13,233 nucleotides of DNA. Source: Gemmatimonadota bacterium. Its GTDB lineage: Bacteria; Latescibacterota; UBA2968; UBA8231. This document shows, in pieces, positions 6,320 through 13,233 of this stretch. Made by a program: the position numbers and the translations under genes. The stretch's first letter is position 1; each line of letters opens with the position of its first letter. The stretch is taken from positions 1 to 13,233 of the forward strand of contig JABHDC010000086.1 of assembly GCA_018673255.1 (NCBI GenBank), in the 5' to 3' direction. The notes under the pieces are model-generated. The model was given only the letters and a program-made list of their open reading frames with translations, had not been told where the DNA came from and did no database searches.

Positions 6320-7690
6320 CTACATCGTCGGGAGGCCCTCGAGGTCCTTCATGTTCTCATCAAGCATCTGCTGCGTGAACTCGTGCCCCTCAAGCCCACC
6401 CTCGAAATACGCTGCGTAGGCTGCCATGTCGAAATGACCATGGCCGCTCAGGTTGAAGGCGATCACCTGCTCGTCGCCCGTCTCCTTGCAGCGCAAGGCT
6501 TCATCGATCGCGCCCCGGATGACGTGATTGGACTCCGGCGCCGGCACGATCCCTTCCGTGCGGGCAAACTGCACGCCAGCCTCAAAACACTCGAGTTGCT
6601 GATACGACTTGGCCTCCATATGGCCACCATTGAGCACGTGACTGACCAGGGGCGCCGCACCGTGATACCGCAGACCACCGGCGTGCACCGGCGCCGGGAC
6701 GAATCCGTGGCCGAGCGTGTGCATCGGCACCAATGGGGTCAGGCCCACCGAGTCACCGAAATCGTAGCGGTATTCGCCCTTGGTCAACGTCGGACAGGAC
6801 GCCGGCTCGCAGGCGATAATCCGCATGTCATCCTTGTCATGCTTGAATTGATGGCGCATGAAGGGAAATGCGAATCCGGCGAAATTCGACCCGCCACCGA
6901 AACAACCGAGCACCACATCCGGCAAGGCCTCGCCGGCCTTCTGCAACTGCAACTCCGTCTCGACACCAATGATCGTCTGATGCAGCATGACGTGGTTGAG
7001 GACCGAGCCGAGAGAATAGTGGGTGTCTTCACGCCCTACGGCATCTTCAACCGCCTCTGAGATGGCGATGCCGAGGGATCCGGGAGAATTGGGATCCTTG
7101 GCCAGAATCTGGCGCCCCGCCTCCGTCTGATCGGAAGGACTGGGGATGACGGTTCCACCGTAGGTCTCGATGATCGCCTTGCGATAGGGCTTCTGCTCGT
7201 AACTGACCCTGACCATGTACACCATGCATTCCAGGTCAAAGAGCTGACAGGCAAAGGACAGTGCCGTCCCCCACTGCCCGGCACCGGTCTCAGTAGCGAT
7301 CCGCTTGATGCCTTCCATCTTGTTGTAGTATGCCTGGGCCACGGCCGTATTGGACTTGTGGCTGCCGGAGGGGCTCACGCCTTCCCACTTGTAGTAGATC
7401 CGGGCCGGCGTGCCGAGGGCCTTCTCGAGTCGTCGCGCTCGATACAGTGGCGACGGGCGCCACAGGGCATAGACGGAACGGACCTCATCAGGAATCTCGA
7501 TCCAGCGTTCCTGCGAAACCTCCTGCTGGATGAGGGCCATGGGAAACAGCGGCGCCAAATCTTCGGGGCCGACGGGCTCCCGAGTTCCAGGATGCAGCTG
7601 CGGCGGCATCGGCGTCGGCAGGTCCGCCTGGATGTTGTACCACGCCTCGGGCATTTCACTTTCATCGAGAAGAATCTTCGTCGCTTCCAA
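6320..7690 (-). CDS. TrpB2-type PLP-dependent enzyme (tryptophan synthase beta-like)
   Basis: A 456-residue fold-type-II PLP enzyme of the TrpB2 clade, whose relatives perform beta-replacement or beta-elimination on serine-like substrates. The PLP lysine is Lys112 in [10 protein letters not shown]. Further TrpB2 hallmarks are ETGAGQWG, the phosphate-cradle loop [26 protein letters not shown] and LSGHGHFD. The start is a TTG at 7690-7688, giving the typical opening [19 protein letters not shown], with AAGGAG nine bases upstream; the open frame further upstream is the overlapping Gfo/Idh gene. It begins 19 bp after the Gfo/Idh stop, inside an operon with a lactonase-like hydrolase and a KDG-type kinase. 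No trpA, trpC or trpF is nearby. Canonical function would be indole plus L-serine to tryptophan, but the context suggests a dehydratase or ammonia-lyase acting on a beta-hydroxy amino acid such as a 2-amino-aldonate. That reassignment is inference. Confidence 0.9.
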   Translation of the reverse strand: MEATKILLDESEMPEAWYNIQADLPTPMPPQLHPGTREPVGPEDLAPLFPMALIQQEVSQERWIEIPDEVRSVYALWRPSPLYRARRLEKALGTPARIYYKWEGVSPSGSHKSNTAVAQAYYNKMEGIKRIATETGAGQWGTALSFACQLFDLECMVYMVRVSYEQKPYRKAIIETYGGTVIPSPSDQTEAGRQILAKDPNSPGSLGIAISEAVEDAVGREDTHYSLGSVLNHVMLHQTIIGVETELQLQKAGEALPDVVLGCFGGGSNFAGFAFPFMRHQFKHDKDDMRIIACEPASCPTLTKGEYRYDFGDSVGLTPLVPMHTLGHGFVPAPVHAGGLRYHGAAPLVSHVLNGGHMEAKSYQQLECFEAGVQFARTEGIVPAPESNHVIRGAIDEALRCKETGDEQVIAFNLSGHGHFDMAAYAAYFEGGLEGHEFTQQMLDENMKDLEGLPTM

Positions 7691-7709
7691 CTTGTCTCTC
7701 TCCTTGTGT

Positions 7710-8579
7710 CTACAGACCCGCGCCAACGCGAGCTTGTGGCTTGGCCACCGACTTCTCCAATGATTCCAACACGGCCACCGGGCCAAGCATCGTTTCGTAG
7801 GTCTCGTCTGTCTTGCCCGTCTTGAACATGCGAACGAAATCCTTGATGCCATTCAGATACATACTCTCGTCACTGACGATCTGTCGATCGATTCTGCCCT
7901 TCTCACCGACAATAGACATGTGGAATGGCGTTGATCCCTCCCCGACACAGTTCATGGTGCCTACTGTGCCCGACCGGAACAGGATGTTGGCACTGTGATT
8001 CTGACCTTGTCCCTTCACGATCTGTGTTCGGTAGAAGTCGTATCCGGTCAGCCGGAGAATCATGTCCACCTGATGGATACCATAGAAGAAGATGCCACCC
8101 CACTTGGACTTGATGTCACAGGGTCCAGTCGACACAACTGTATATAAGCGGCCGAGTTTGGCGACATCCTTCTTCAGTTGCTTGAACGATGCCTGCTTGG
8201 GCAGCGTCGAGAAGGAGCACACGGGCACCTTCAGCTCTTTGGCACGAGCCAGGAACTTGCGCCCTTCGGCCCGACGGTAGCAGAAGGGTTTGTCGATGAA
8301 CAGTGGCACCCGGGTCTCAAGAAATGGCATGGCCGCCGGTAGATGATCCCGCCCATGGCGGTGATCGATCACGACTGCATCTACTTCGCCAATCATCTCT
8401 TCTGCTTTGCGCACAATCGTCGGAATCTCACCGCGCTCGGCTGCTGCTTTGGCGTAAGCACGTGTCTCCCCCCACACGTGCGTCGCCCGCACGCCGGGAA
8501 TCTTCTTGTCCACATTCAGTACGCGCGCGATGGCAGCCGTATGGCTGTTCTCAGCGCCGATCATCCCCACTCTCAGCAT
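7710..8579 (-). CDS. Gfo/Idh/MocA-family oxidoreductase
   Basis: A 289-residue NAD(P)-dependent oxidoreductase of the glucose-fructose oxidoreductase / inositol dehydrogenase family, members of which oxidise sugars or inositols at a secondary or anomeric hydroxyl. The N-terminal Rossmann part opens with [11 protein letters not shown] (3-13), a variant of GxGxxG. DKPF (96-99) is the E/DKP motif carrying the catalytic lysine, and GIHQVD (167-172) supplies the His/Asp of the active site. It is shorter than most members (330-400), mainly in the C-terminal beta-sheet domain. There is no signal peptide, so it is cytoplasmic. ATG 8579 has AAAGG seven bases upstream. It is second in the minus operon, 30 bp after the amidohydrolase and 19 bp before the TrpB2-like gene, which fits a sugar or sugar-acid pathway. 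The substrate is unknown. Confidence 0.9.
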   Translation of the reverse strand: MLRVGMIGAENSHTAAIARVLNVDKKIPGVRATHVWGETRAYAKAAAERGEIPTIVRKAEEMIGEVDAVVIDHRHGRDHLPAAMPFLETRVPLFIDKPFCYRRAEGRKFLARAKELKVPVCSFSTLPKQASFKQLKKDVAKLGRLYTVVSTGPCDIKSKWGGIFFYGIHQVDMILRLTGYDFYRTQIVKGQGQNHSANILFRSGTVGTMNCVGEGSTPFHMSIVGEKGRIDRQIVSDESMYLNGIKDFVRMFKTGKTDETYETMLGPVAVLESLEKSVAKPQARVGAGL

Positions 8580-8609
8580 GCCCTGACCTTTCTCATGTGT
8601 CCAGTGTCT

Positions 8610-9431
8610 TCAGTCGCCGAAGGACCATAGCCGCAGGGCCGTCTTGCCCAGGACCCACTCCAGGTCTTCTTCAGCGATGAACTTCATCTCATCGCGCACC
8701 ACGGACAGGGCCTGCCCGTATTCAGCTTTGCTCAGGCTCACGGGCCAGTCGGTCCCCCACATGATGCGCCGAGCCCCGAACGCCTGGTATACATCCTCGA
8801 CCAGGCTGTGCGTATCGCCCCACGGATAGCCTTGTTCCGAAATCGACCAGGTGTGACTGATCTTCACATAGATGCGCTCGTGGCGCGCCAGATCGGTCAG
8901 TTGCTTGCGCCCCTCCATGTCGCCGGGGCCACAGTCGGACATGTGGTCGATGACGACATCCAGATCAGGATACTTCTCCAGCCTTCTGGTCAGATCCTGC
9001 AGGCGTCCGGGCCGCGTCAGCAGGACGAGAGGAATCTTGAGGGCTTCAGCGCGCGCGAAAACCGGATCCATCAGATCATCATTCGTGAACCAGTCCCCCG
9101 CCTCGCCCACAGCCGGACTCAGCCGCACACCGTGGAGTCCACCTTCTTCCACCCAGGAACTGAGATGATCGGCCGCTGCCGGATCCTCAGGGTTGATGCG
9201 GCCCACACCCATGAACTTGTCCGGGTATCGCTTGATGCAGTCGACGACATAGCTGTTGTCCCATCGATAGGAAATCACCTGCACCAGAACGGTGCGCTCC
9301 ACCGCGTTGGCTGCCATCAATTCCAGCAGCATCTCGGCGGTACGGTCCTCCTCGGGTGGATTGGTGGTTTCCGCCGGCCAGGGGAAGGCGGGGTCGTTGA
9401 TCCAGACATGCACGTGGGAGTCGACGATCAC
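8610..9431 (-). CDS. Amidohydro_2 family metal-dependent hydrolase, lactonase-like
   Basis: A 273-residue TIM-barrel hydrolase of the Amidohydro_2 group (L-fuconolactonase, rhamnonolactonase, 2-pyrone-4,6-dicarboxylate lactonase and some decarboxylases). The start chosen is GTG 9431, which gives the classical opening MIVDSHVHVW and has AAAGGA nine bases upstream. ATG 9452 and TTG 9473 are in frame but lack ribosome binding sites. Metal and active-site residues are visible: His6 and His8 (HVH), His163 in VVIDHMSD, Lys190/His193 in YVKISHTW, and Asp228 in IMWGTDWP. It is the first gene of the four-gene minus operon, diverging from the D-aminoacylase-like gene. Beside a Gfo/Idh dehydrogenase, the most economical role is opening the sugar lactone that enzyme makes. 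Decarboxylase or other hydrolase roles are not excluded. Confidence 0.9.
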   Translation of the reverse strand: MIVDSHVHVWINDPAFPWPAETTNPPEEDRTAEMLLELMAANAVERTVLVQVISYRWDNSYVVDCIKRYPDKFMGVGRINPEDPAAADHLSSWVEEGGLHGVRLSPAVGEAGDWFTNDDLMDPVFARAEALKIPLVLLTRPGRLQDLTRRLEKYPDLDVVIDHMSDCGPGDMEGRKQLTDLARHERIYVKISHTWSISEQGYPWGDTHSLVEDVYQAFGARRIMWGTDWPVSLSKAEYGQALSVVRDEMKFIAEEDLEWVLGKTALRLWSFGD

Positions 9432-9478
9432 GTAAACAGATCCTTTGGCCATGGGGCCGGCAATGGGGCACAAGAGAC

Positions 9479-9518
9479 TGTATTCGTATACAAAGCTCCA
9501 GTCACTTCCTCATGTCAA
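9479..9518. promoter_or_regulatory. Operator-like dyad and TTGACA box in the divergent promoter region
   Basis: TGTATTCGTATACA at 9479-9492 reads almost the same on both strands (12 of 14 positions symmetric), in the style of GntR/FadR-type or similar dimer operators. On the minus strand a TTGACA hexamer lies at 9518-9513, 20 bp upstream of the dyad, so a promoter for the lactonase operon could overlap it; no good -10 at standard spacing is visible. The site is 48 bp upstream of GTG 9431 and 136 bp upstream of ATG 9628. The rest of 9432-9627 shows nothing else clear. Confidence 0.35.
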
Positions 9519-9627
9519 ACGCCTTCTCTGAAGCCCCTCGGGAAGGACTCACCCACCTTGCTCAAGCTGGGCTGCCTCGATACCTTGCGGTCCCTTCCTT
9601 ATTCCGTTCACCCTCACGGGATCACAC

Positions 9628-11193
9628 ATGTACGACCTGATTCTCGCCAATGGCACGATGATCGACGGCACCGGCGCCGAACGCCGCCGCGCCGATGTTG
9701 GCATCACTGCAGACCGGATTACGGCCATCAACGCGGACCTCTCCGGCGCCCAGGCCAGGAAACGCATCGATATCACCGGCCGGGTCGTATGCCCCGGTTT
9801 TGTGGATGTACACAACCACTCCGACGCATGGTTGCTGAAGACGCAGAATCTGGTCCCCAAGACGGCCCAGGGCTTCACCACAGAAGTGATCATGGCCGAC
9901 GGGATCTCCTATGCACCGGTCGATACCGACACGGCACCGCACTGGATCTACTACCTGCGATCGCTGAATGCACTCAATTTCGAGGAATACGACGGCTGGA
10001 AGGGATTCGGCGACTACCTGGGAAAACTTGACCACAGTTCGGCCCAGAACGTCATCGGCCACCTCCCCTACGCCAACGTGAAGGCCATGGCCGCTGGTTG
10101 GGGTCGAGGAGTGCCTGACGATTTCCAGATGGAGCGCATGCGAGCAGACGTGCTCAAAGGCATGGAGGAAGGCGCCGTCGGCGTCTCCACCGGGATCGAC
10201 TACGTCTCACAGTGCTTCTCAACGACAGACGAGATCGTCGAAGCCATCGAACCGATGGCCCCATTTGGTGGCCTGTATGTCACTCATGTGCGCTACCGGA
10301 AGACGACCCTTGGCGGTGTTCAGGAAGCCGTCGAGATCGGCCGTCGCGCCGGTGTTCCCGTCCACATCTCGCATCTGAAGGGCACGACGCCCGAAATGTC
10401 GGCAGAGTTGTTCGACTACATCGACAACACGGCCAGCAAACAAGTCGACTTCAGCTACGATGTGTATCCGTATCTGCCCGGCTCGACGATGCTCAACTTC
10501 CTGCTGCCTTACAACGTGTGGGAACAGGGCCCCTTGGGCGTGATCCCCCAACTCACGCGGCCAGAGGTCCGGCGCGAATTCGGCCGTAATCTGGCCGCAC
10601 TCAATCTGAGCCACATCCACATTGCGTGGCTTCCGGGCAGCGACAATGCACACCATATCGGCCGCCTGCTGTCGGACTATGTCGCCAATACGGGTAAGTC
10701 ACCTGAAGACGCCCTCAGTGACCTGCTCATCGAGGAGAATCTCGCCGTGCTGCTGGTCTTCCACCACGGTGATGACAGCCTGATCCATCCGTGGCTGCAA
10801 CATGACAGTTACTTGATGGGAACCGATGGCATCCACTTTCCCGACGGTCAGGTTCACCCGCGCATGTATGGTTCGGCTCCCCGGGTTCTGGGGCCCTGTG
10901 TGCGAGACCACAAGCTCTTCACCCTCGAGGAGGCCGTGACCAAACTCAGCGACCGTCCGGCACGCCGCTTCGGCTGCAAGGAGCGTGGCCAGATCCAGGA
11001 AGGCTGGTTCGCCGACCTGGTCGTCTTCGACGAGACCACCGTCACCGACCGGGCGACATACGAAGAGCCACGCCAACTGCCAGCCGGCATCGACCACGTC
11101 TTCGTCAATGGCACAGCCGTCATCGATGCGGGGCACCCCGTCACAGAATTTGCCGATCCGCCACCGGGCCGATCCCTGCGCTTCCACCAGTAA
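9628..11193 (+). CDS. D-aminoacylase / N-acyl-D-amino-acid deacylase family amidohydrolase
   Basis: A 521-residue amidohydrolase-superfamily enzyme with the small beta-sandwich (residues 1-55 and about 455-505) around a TIM barrel. Family members hydrolyse N-acyl-D-amino acids to the free amino acid and a carboxylate. Ligands seen are His62 and His64 (DVHNHSD), His220 (VTHVR), His249 (ISHLK) and Asp400 (MGTDG). The region that normally reads GNCGxS, with the zinc-binding Cys, reads MADGIS here (Asp91 replaces Cys). The typical GAVGVSTGIDY (182-192) and a C-terminal HPRMYGSAPRVL block are present. The ATG at 9628 is preceded by a weak GGGA. It is divergent from the lactonase operon and 25 bp upstream of the Ldh2 gene, probably co-transcribed. 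It could deacylate N-acyl-D-amino acids or an N-acetyl-amino-aldonate, which has the same chemical frame. There is no signal peptide. Confidence 0.9.
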   Translation: MYDLILANGTMIDGTGAERRRADVGITADRITAINADLSGAQARKRIDITGRVVCPGFVDVHNHSDAWLLKTQNLVPKTAQGFTTEVIMADGISYAPVDTDTAPHWIYYLRSLNALNFEEYDGWKGFGDYLGKLDHSSAQNVIGHLPYANVKAMAAGWGRGVPDDFQMERMRADVLKGMEEGAVGVSTGIDYVSQCFSTTDEIVEAIEPMAPFGGLYVTHVRYRKTTLGGVQEAVEIGRRAGVPVHISHLKGTTPEMSAELFDYIDNTASKQVDFSYDVYPYLPGSTMLNFLLPYNVWEQGPLGVIPQLTRPEVRREFGRNLAALNLSHIHIAWLPGSDNAHHIGRLLSDYVANTGKSPEDALSDLLIEENLAVLLVFHHGDDSLIHPWLQHDSYLMGTDGIHFPDGQVHPRMYGSAPRVLGPCVRDHKLFTLEEAVTKLSDRPARRFGCKERGQIQEGWFADLVVFDETTVTDRATYEEPRQLPAGIDHVFVNGTAVIDAGHPVTEFADPPPGRSLRFHQ

Positions 11194-11218
11194 TCTTTCC
11201 CAACCCTGCTGAGAAACC

Positions 11219-12220
11219 ATGAATCGTCCGCCACAGGAATTCGTACGTATCGATGAGGAGGCACTTGTTGCCTTCGGCAGCCAGTGTCTGACGAAGGCCG
11301 GACTCCTGCCTGCCCATGCGACCCAACTGGCGCAACTGCTGGTCAACTCTGACCTGCGGGGCGTCGTTTCCCACGGGACTCGCGCCCTGCATGGATACTG
11401 CCACACCGTGTCAGAGGGGCGGGTGAATGCGCGTCCTGACATCCGCATCGTGAAGGAAACCGATACATCCGTCCTCTTGGATGGCGATGGATCCCTGGGC
11501 TACGCCCCCACCATGCAGGCAACCGAGATGTGTATTGCCAAGGCCAAGGAGAAGGGCGTCGCCGTCGGGGCCGTCCGAGGCGTGGGGCACTACGGCTCCG
11601 CCGGGCATTACGTGCGCCGAGCCATGGAGGAAGACCTCATCGGCTTTTCTGTACAGGGCTGTTATCCGCAGTACTACCCGAGCAATGAGGGCAAACGGGC
11701 GGCAGCCTACGGCAACCCGCCGCTCTGCTTCGGCCTGCCCGCAGCTCAAGGGAAGGCCCCCCTCGTACTGGATGGCGCCACCTCTATCCTGGCCGACTAC
11801 CAGCGTGGCGAGGAATTCGAAGAGCTGGAGAAGATGATCCCTGCCGCCTTCTTCAAGTCCATGGGCTATACAGCCATCGGCACGGCCTTGGGTGGTGCTT
11901 TCGCGGGTCAGGCAAGCGATCGCGCGCAGGCAATACATAAGCGGTGGCCCGGTGCCCGGCTGGGTTCGATGATCTGGCTCATGGACGCCGGGCTCTTCGC
12001 ACCGGTCCTGCAGGTCCGTGACGCGATCACCGAAATGGTACGACTGGCGGCCGAACAGATGATCCCCGTCGGCGATCACGATGAAGTCATGCTGCCCGGT
12101 GGCCTCGAACACCGCACGGAGGCCGCCTATCGCGAGCAGGGCATCAAGATCTCGGTGGAACAGGAAGAGCGCCTGCGGGAATTGGGCGCTGAATCAGGCG
12201 TCGCCATCCCCTGGGACTGA
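11219..12220 (+). CDS. Ldh2 family (malate/L-lactate/ureidoglycolate-type) NAD(P)-dependent oxidoreductase
   Basis: A 333-residue member of the Ldh_2 family (PF02615), which is unrelated in fold to classical lactate dehydrogenases. Members include malate, sulfolactate and ureidoglycolate dehydrogenases, 2,3-diketogulonate reductase and Delta1-piperideine-2-carboxylate reductase. The hallmark NSDLRGVVSHG is at 43-53, VGHYGSAGHY at 122-131 (His124 probably catalytic), and the substrate/cofactor segment PLVLDGATSILADY at 181-194. The length is typical. ATG 11219 has a weak GAG eight bases upstream. It sits 25 bp behind the D-aminoacylase-like gene and is likely co-transcribed, so it may act on the acid or imino acid arising downstream of deacylation. 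It ends 5 bp from the convergent gene on the other strand, with no room for a terminator between. Confidence 0.9.
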   Translation: MNRPPQEFVRIDEEALVAFGSQCLTKAGLLPAHATQLAQLLVNSDLRGVVSHGTRALHGYCHTVSEGRVNARPDIRIVKETDTSVLLDGDGSLGYAPTMQATEMCIAKAKEKGVAVGAVRGVGHYGSAGHYVRRAMEEDLIGFSVQGCYPQYYPSNEGKRAAAYGNPPLCFGLPAAQGKAPLVLDGATSILADYQRGEEFEELEKMIPAAFFKSMGYTAIGTALGGAFAGQASDRAQAIHKRWPGARLGSMIWLMDAGLFAPVLQVRDAITEMVRLAAEQMIPVGDHDEVMLPGGLEHRTEAAYREQGIKISVEQEERLRELGAESGVAIPWD

Positions 12221-12225
12221 TCTTC

Positions 12226-13128
12226 TCAGCGTGCGATGATCGCACTGTGGGCGTAGTGCCAGTCCTCTACGTGGTTCAGCACGACGCCCTGCTGTGGCAG
12301 GGAGCCGTCATCTACACGTCCGAGATTGTTGTGGATATCCGCCCGCTTTTCAGCGACGTGAATGCGTTCAACGACGGATGCATTAAAGACCTGAGTGCGT
12401 GATCCGAGCCCTTCACGATCGGAGATCTGATCAAGGATCCACGCCTCCAGGGCCAGGTACCCGGGGCGTTCCCCCTGCAGATACTCGATGACGGTCTCAA
12501 CCTCCATCTCCAGTGCTTCCACAATCAAACGCCGATCGAGTCCACCGCCGCAGCCAGGATAATCCGGATGAAGCAGACCGGCCCCCTCCAGCTGGACCTT
12601 GTGCCAGGTTCGGGCCAGCTGCACCAGGCCCAGGGGCCCGATGTCGAGGCTGCTGATCAGCGGCACAACCTTGCCCTGCCAGGGTGACAGATCCTGCCCA
12701 TTCAGATCCCGCTCGAAGTAGTAGTGCCAGTCTTCGAGATGGTTGAGCACGACCGCTGAATCCACGCCCCCATCGGCAGGCAGACCGACCGCATGATTGA
12801 TGCCATCGATCTTCCCCTGCTTGTGAATCCGCCCCCGGACGTAGGTATTCCACTCCTGCTGCACGGCAGTCTCAGGGCCACCTTGTGTCTGCTCGCGGAC
12901 CCACTGTTCAAATGTGAGGTAGTCAGGGCGAACGCTGTGGATGTGCTCCAGGGTCACCTGCACCTCCAGACCACAACGCTCCAGGACCATCTCGTCGAGA
13001 AAGCCGGTGCACTCGGGGTAGTCTTCTGCCAGCAGTCCGGCCGCCTTGAGGGAGGCCTTCCACCACAGACGGGGCAGCTGACACATGTTGAGTGGACCGT
13101 AACTGAGACTGCTCACCAGTGGGATCAT
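12226..13128 (-). CDS. Tandemly duplicated DUF5069-like protein
   Basis: A 300-residue soluble protein built of two homologous halves. IPLVSSL...GPL at residue 2 matches VPLISSL...GPL at 155; CQLPRLWWKASLKAAGLL matches VQLARTWHKVQLEGAGLL; and VVLNHLEDWHYYF (126-138) matches VVLNHVEDWHYAH (282-294). Each half, with its LPRLW.K...AAGLL...YP core followed by a ...RPxYL..E.WV segment, resembles DUF5069, a family of single-domain proteins of unknown function; I name this from memory of the motif, with moderate confidence. The first half keeps LPRLWWK and DEM, whereas the second has diverged (LARTWHK, LDRRL). The start is well supported by AGGAGA nine to ten bases upstream of ATG 13128. It lies 36 bp downstream of a CaiB-like gene on the same strand. 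No function is assigned. Confidence 0.82.
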   Translation of the reverse strand: MIPLVSSLSYGPLNMCQLPRLWWKASLKAAGLLAEDYPECTGFLDEMVLERCGLEVQVTLEHIHSVRPDYLTFEQWVREQTQGGPETAVQQEWNTYVRGRIHKQGKIDGINHAVGLPADGGVDSAVVLNHLEDWHYYFERDLNGQDLSPWQGKVVPLISSLDIGPLGLVQLARTWHKVQLEGAGLLHPDYPGCGGGLDRRLIVEALEMEVETVIEYLQGERPGYLALEAWILDQISDREGLGSRTQVFNASVVERIHVAEKRADIHNNLGRVDDGSLPQQGVVLNHVEDWHYAHSAIIAR

Positions 13129-13164
13129 GTTGATGTTTCTCCTGTGAAGGTCTCTCGACGGACC

Positions 13165-13233
13165 TCAGACGACACCGTCATCCCGCAGGCCGTCAATCTC
13201 TGCGGTCGTCAGTCCCAGCCATTGCGTCAGCAC
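13165..13233 (-). CDS. Probable CaiB/BaiF CoA-transferase, C-terminal end only
   Basis: Only the last 22 codons and the TGA (13167-13165) are in the window. They read VLTQWLGLTTAEIDGLRDDG followed by VV. This ending (WLGLS..EI..LR..GVV) is characteristic of class III CoA-transferases of the CaiB/BaiF family, which move CoA between carboxylic acids. The identification rests on this short tail and could be wrong. The gene would be upstream of, and perhaps co-transcribed with, the DUF5069-like gene. Confidence 0.5.
   Translation of the reverse strand: MLTQWLGLTTAEIDGLRDDGVV

Noticed and set aside
7691..7852. 54-codon N-terminal extension of the TrpB2-like frame
   Set aside because: It overlaps the end of the Gfo/Idh gene and does not resemble TrpB2; TTG 7690 has a ribosome binding site and yields the normal N-terminus.
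9432..9473. Upstream starts (ATG 9452, TTG 9473) of the amidohydrolase
   Set aside because: No ribosome binding sites; the AAAGGA box and the MIVDSHVHVW opening point to GTG 9431.
8808..10031. Plus-strand open frame of 407 codons
   Set aside because: It runs antisense through the amidohydrolase, then the intergenic region, then out of frame through the D-aminoacylase; it has no coherent domain.

Overview
The window is a GC-rich (roughly 60% by eye), densely coded bacterial chromosome segment with 12 protein genes: 10 complete and one cut at each end. There are no RNA genes, mobile elements or CRISPR arrays. The gene mix (Gfo/Idh/MocA oxidoreductase, AP-endonuclease-like sugar isomerase, Ldh2, D-aminoacylase, Amidohydro_2, CaiB-like C-terminus) fits environmental heterotrophs such as Latescibacterota, Planctomycetota or related uncultured lineages. 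No marker gene is present, so the taxonomy is only a guess.

Layout. A sugar-phosphate isomerase/epimerase gene runs off the left edge (1-682, minus), followed by an unrecognised membrane protein with a strongly acidic linker (781-1290, minus). A plus-strand beta-hydroxyacid dehydrogenase with a histone-H1-like lysine tail (1524-2558) converges on a two-gene minus operon, an MFS exporter-like transporter and a D-2-hydroxyacid dehydrogenase with ATGA-coupled ends (5031 down to 2681). A hairpin at 2612-2644 that can act on both strands separates them. Upstream of the transporter sits a second strong hairpin (5053-5082), preceded by a dyad and a TTGACA box. A four-gene minus operon follows (9431 down to 5132): Amidohydro_2 lactonase-like hydrolase, Gfo/Idh/MocA dehydrogenase, TrpB2-type PLP enzyme and PfkB/KDG-type kinase. 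Diverging from it, across a 196-bp region with an operator-like dyad, are a D-aminoacylase-family amidohydrolase and an Ldh2-family dehydrogenase (9628-12220). The right end holds a tandemly duplicated DUF5069-like protein and the last 22 codons of what looks like a CaiB/BaiF CoA-transferase, both on minus.

How they may work together. The divergent cluster contains, in principle, each step of an oxidative, non-phosphorylated route for an N-acylated amino sugar: dehydrogenation to a lactone (Gfo/Idh), lactone opening (Amidohydro_2), de-N-acylation of the resulting N-acyl-2-amino-aldonate (D-aminoacylase family; such an acid is formally an N-acyl-D-amino acid), PLP-dependent beta-elimination to a 2-keto-3-deoxy acid (TrpB2-like), and phosphorylation (KDG kinase). 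This is an inference from chemistry and gene order. An aldolase is not in the window, and each family has other possible roles.
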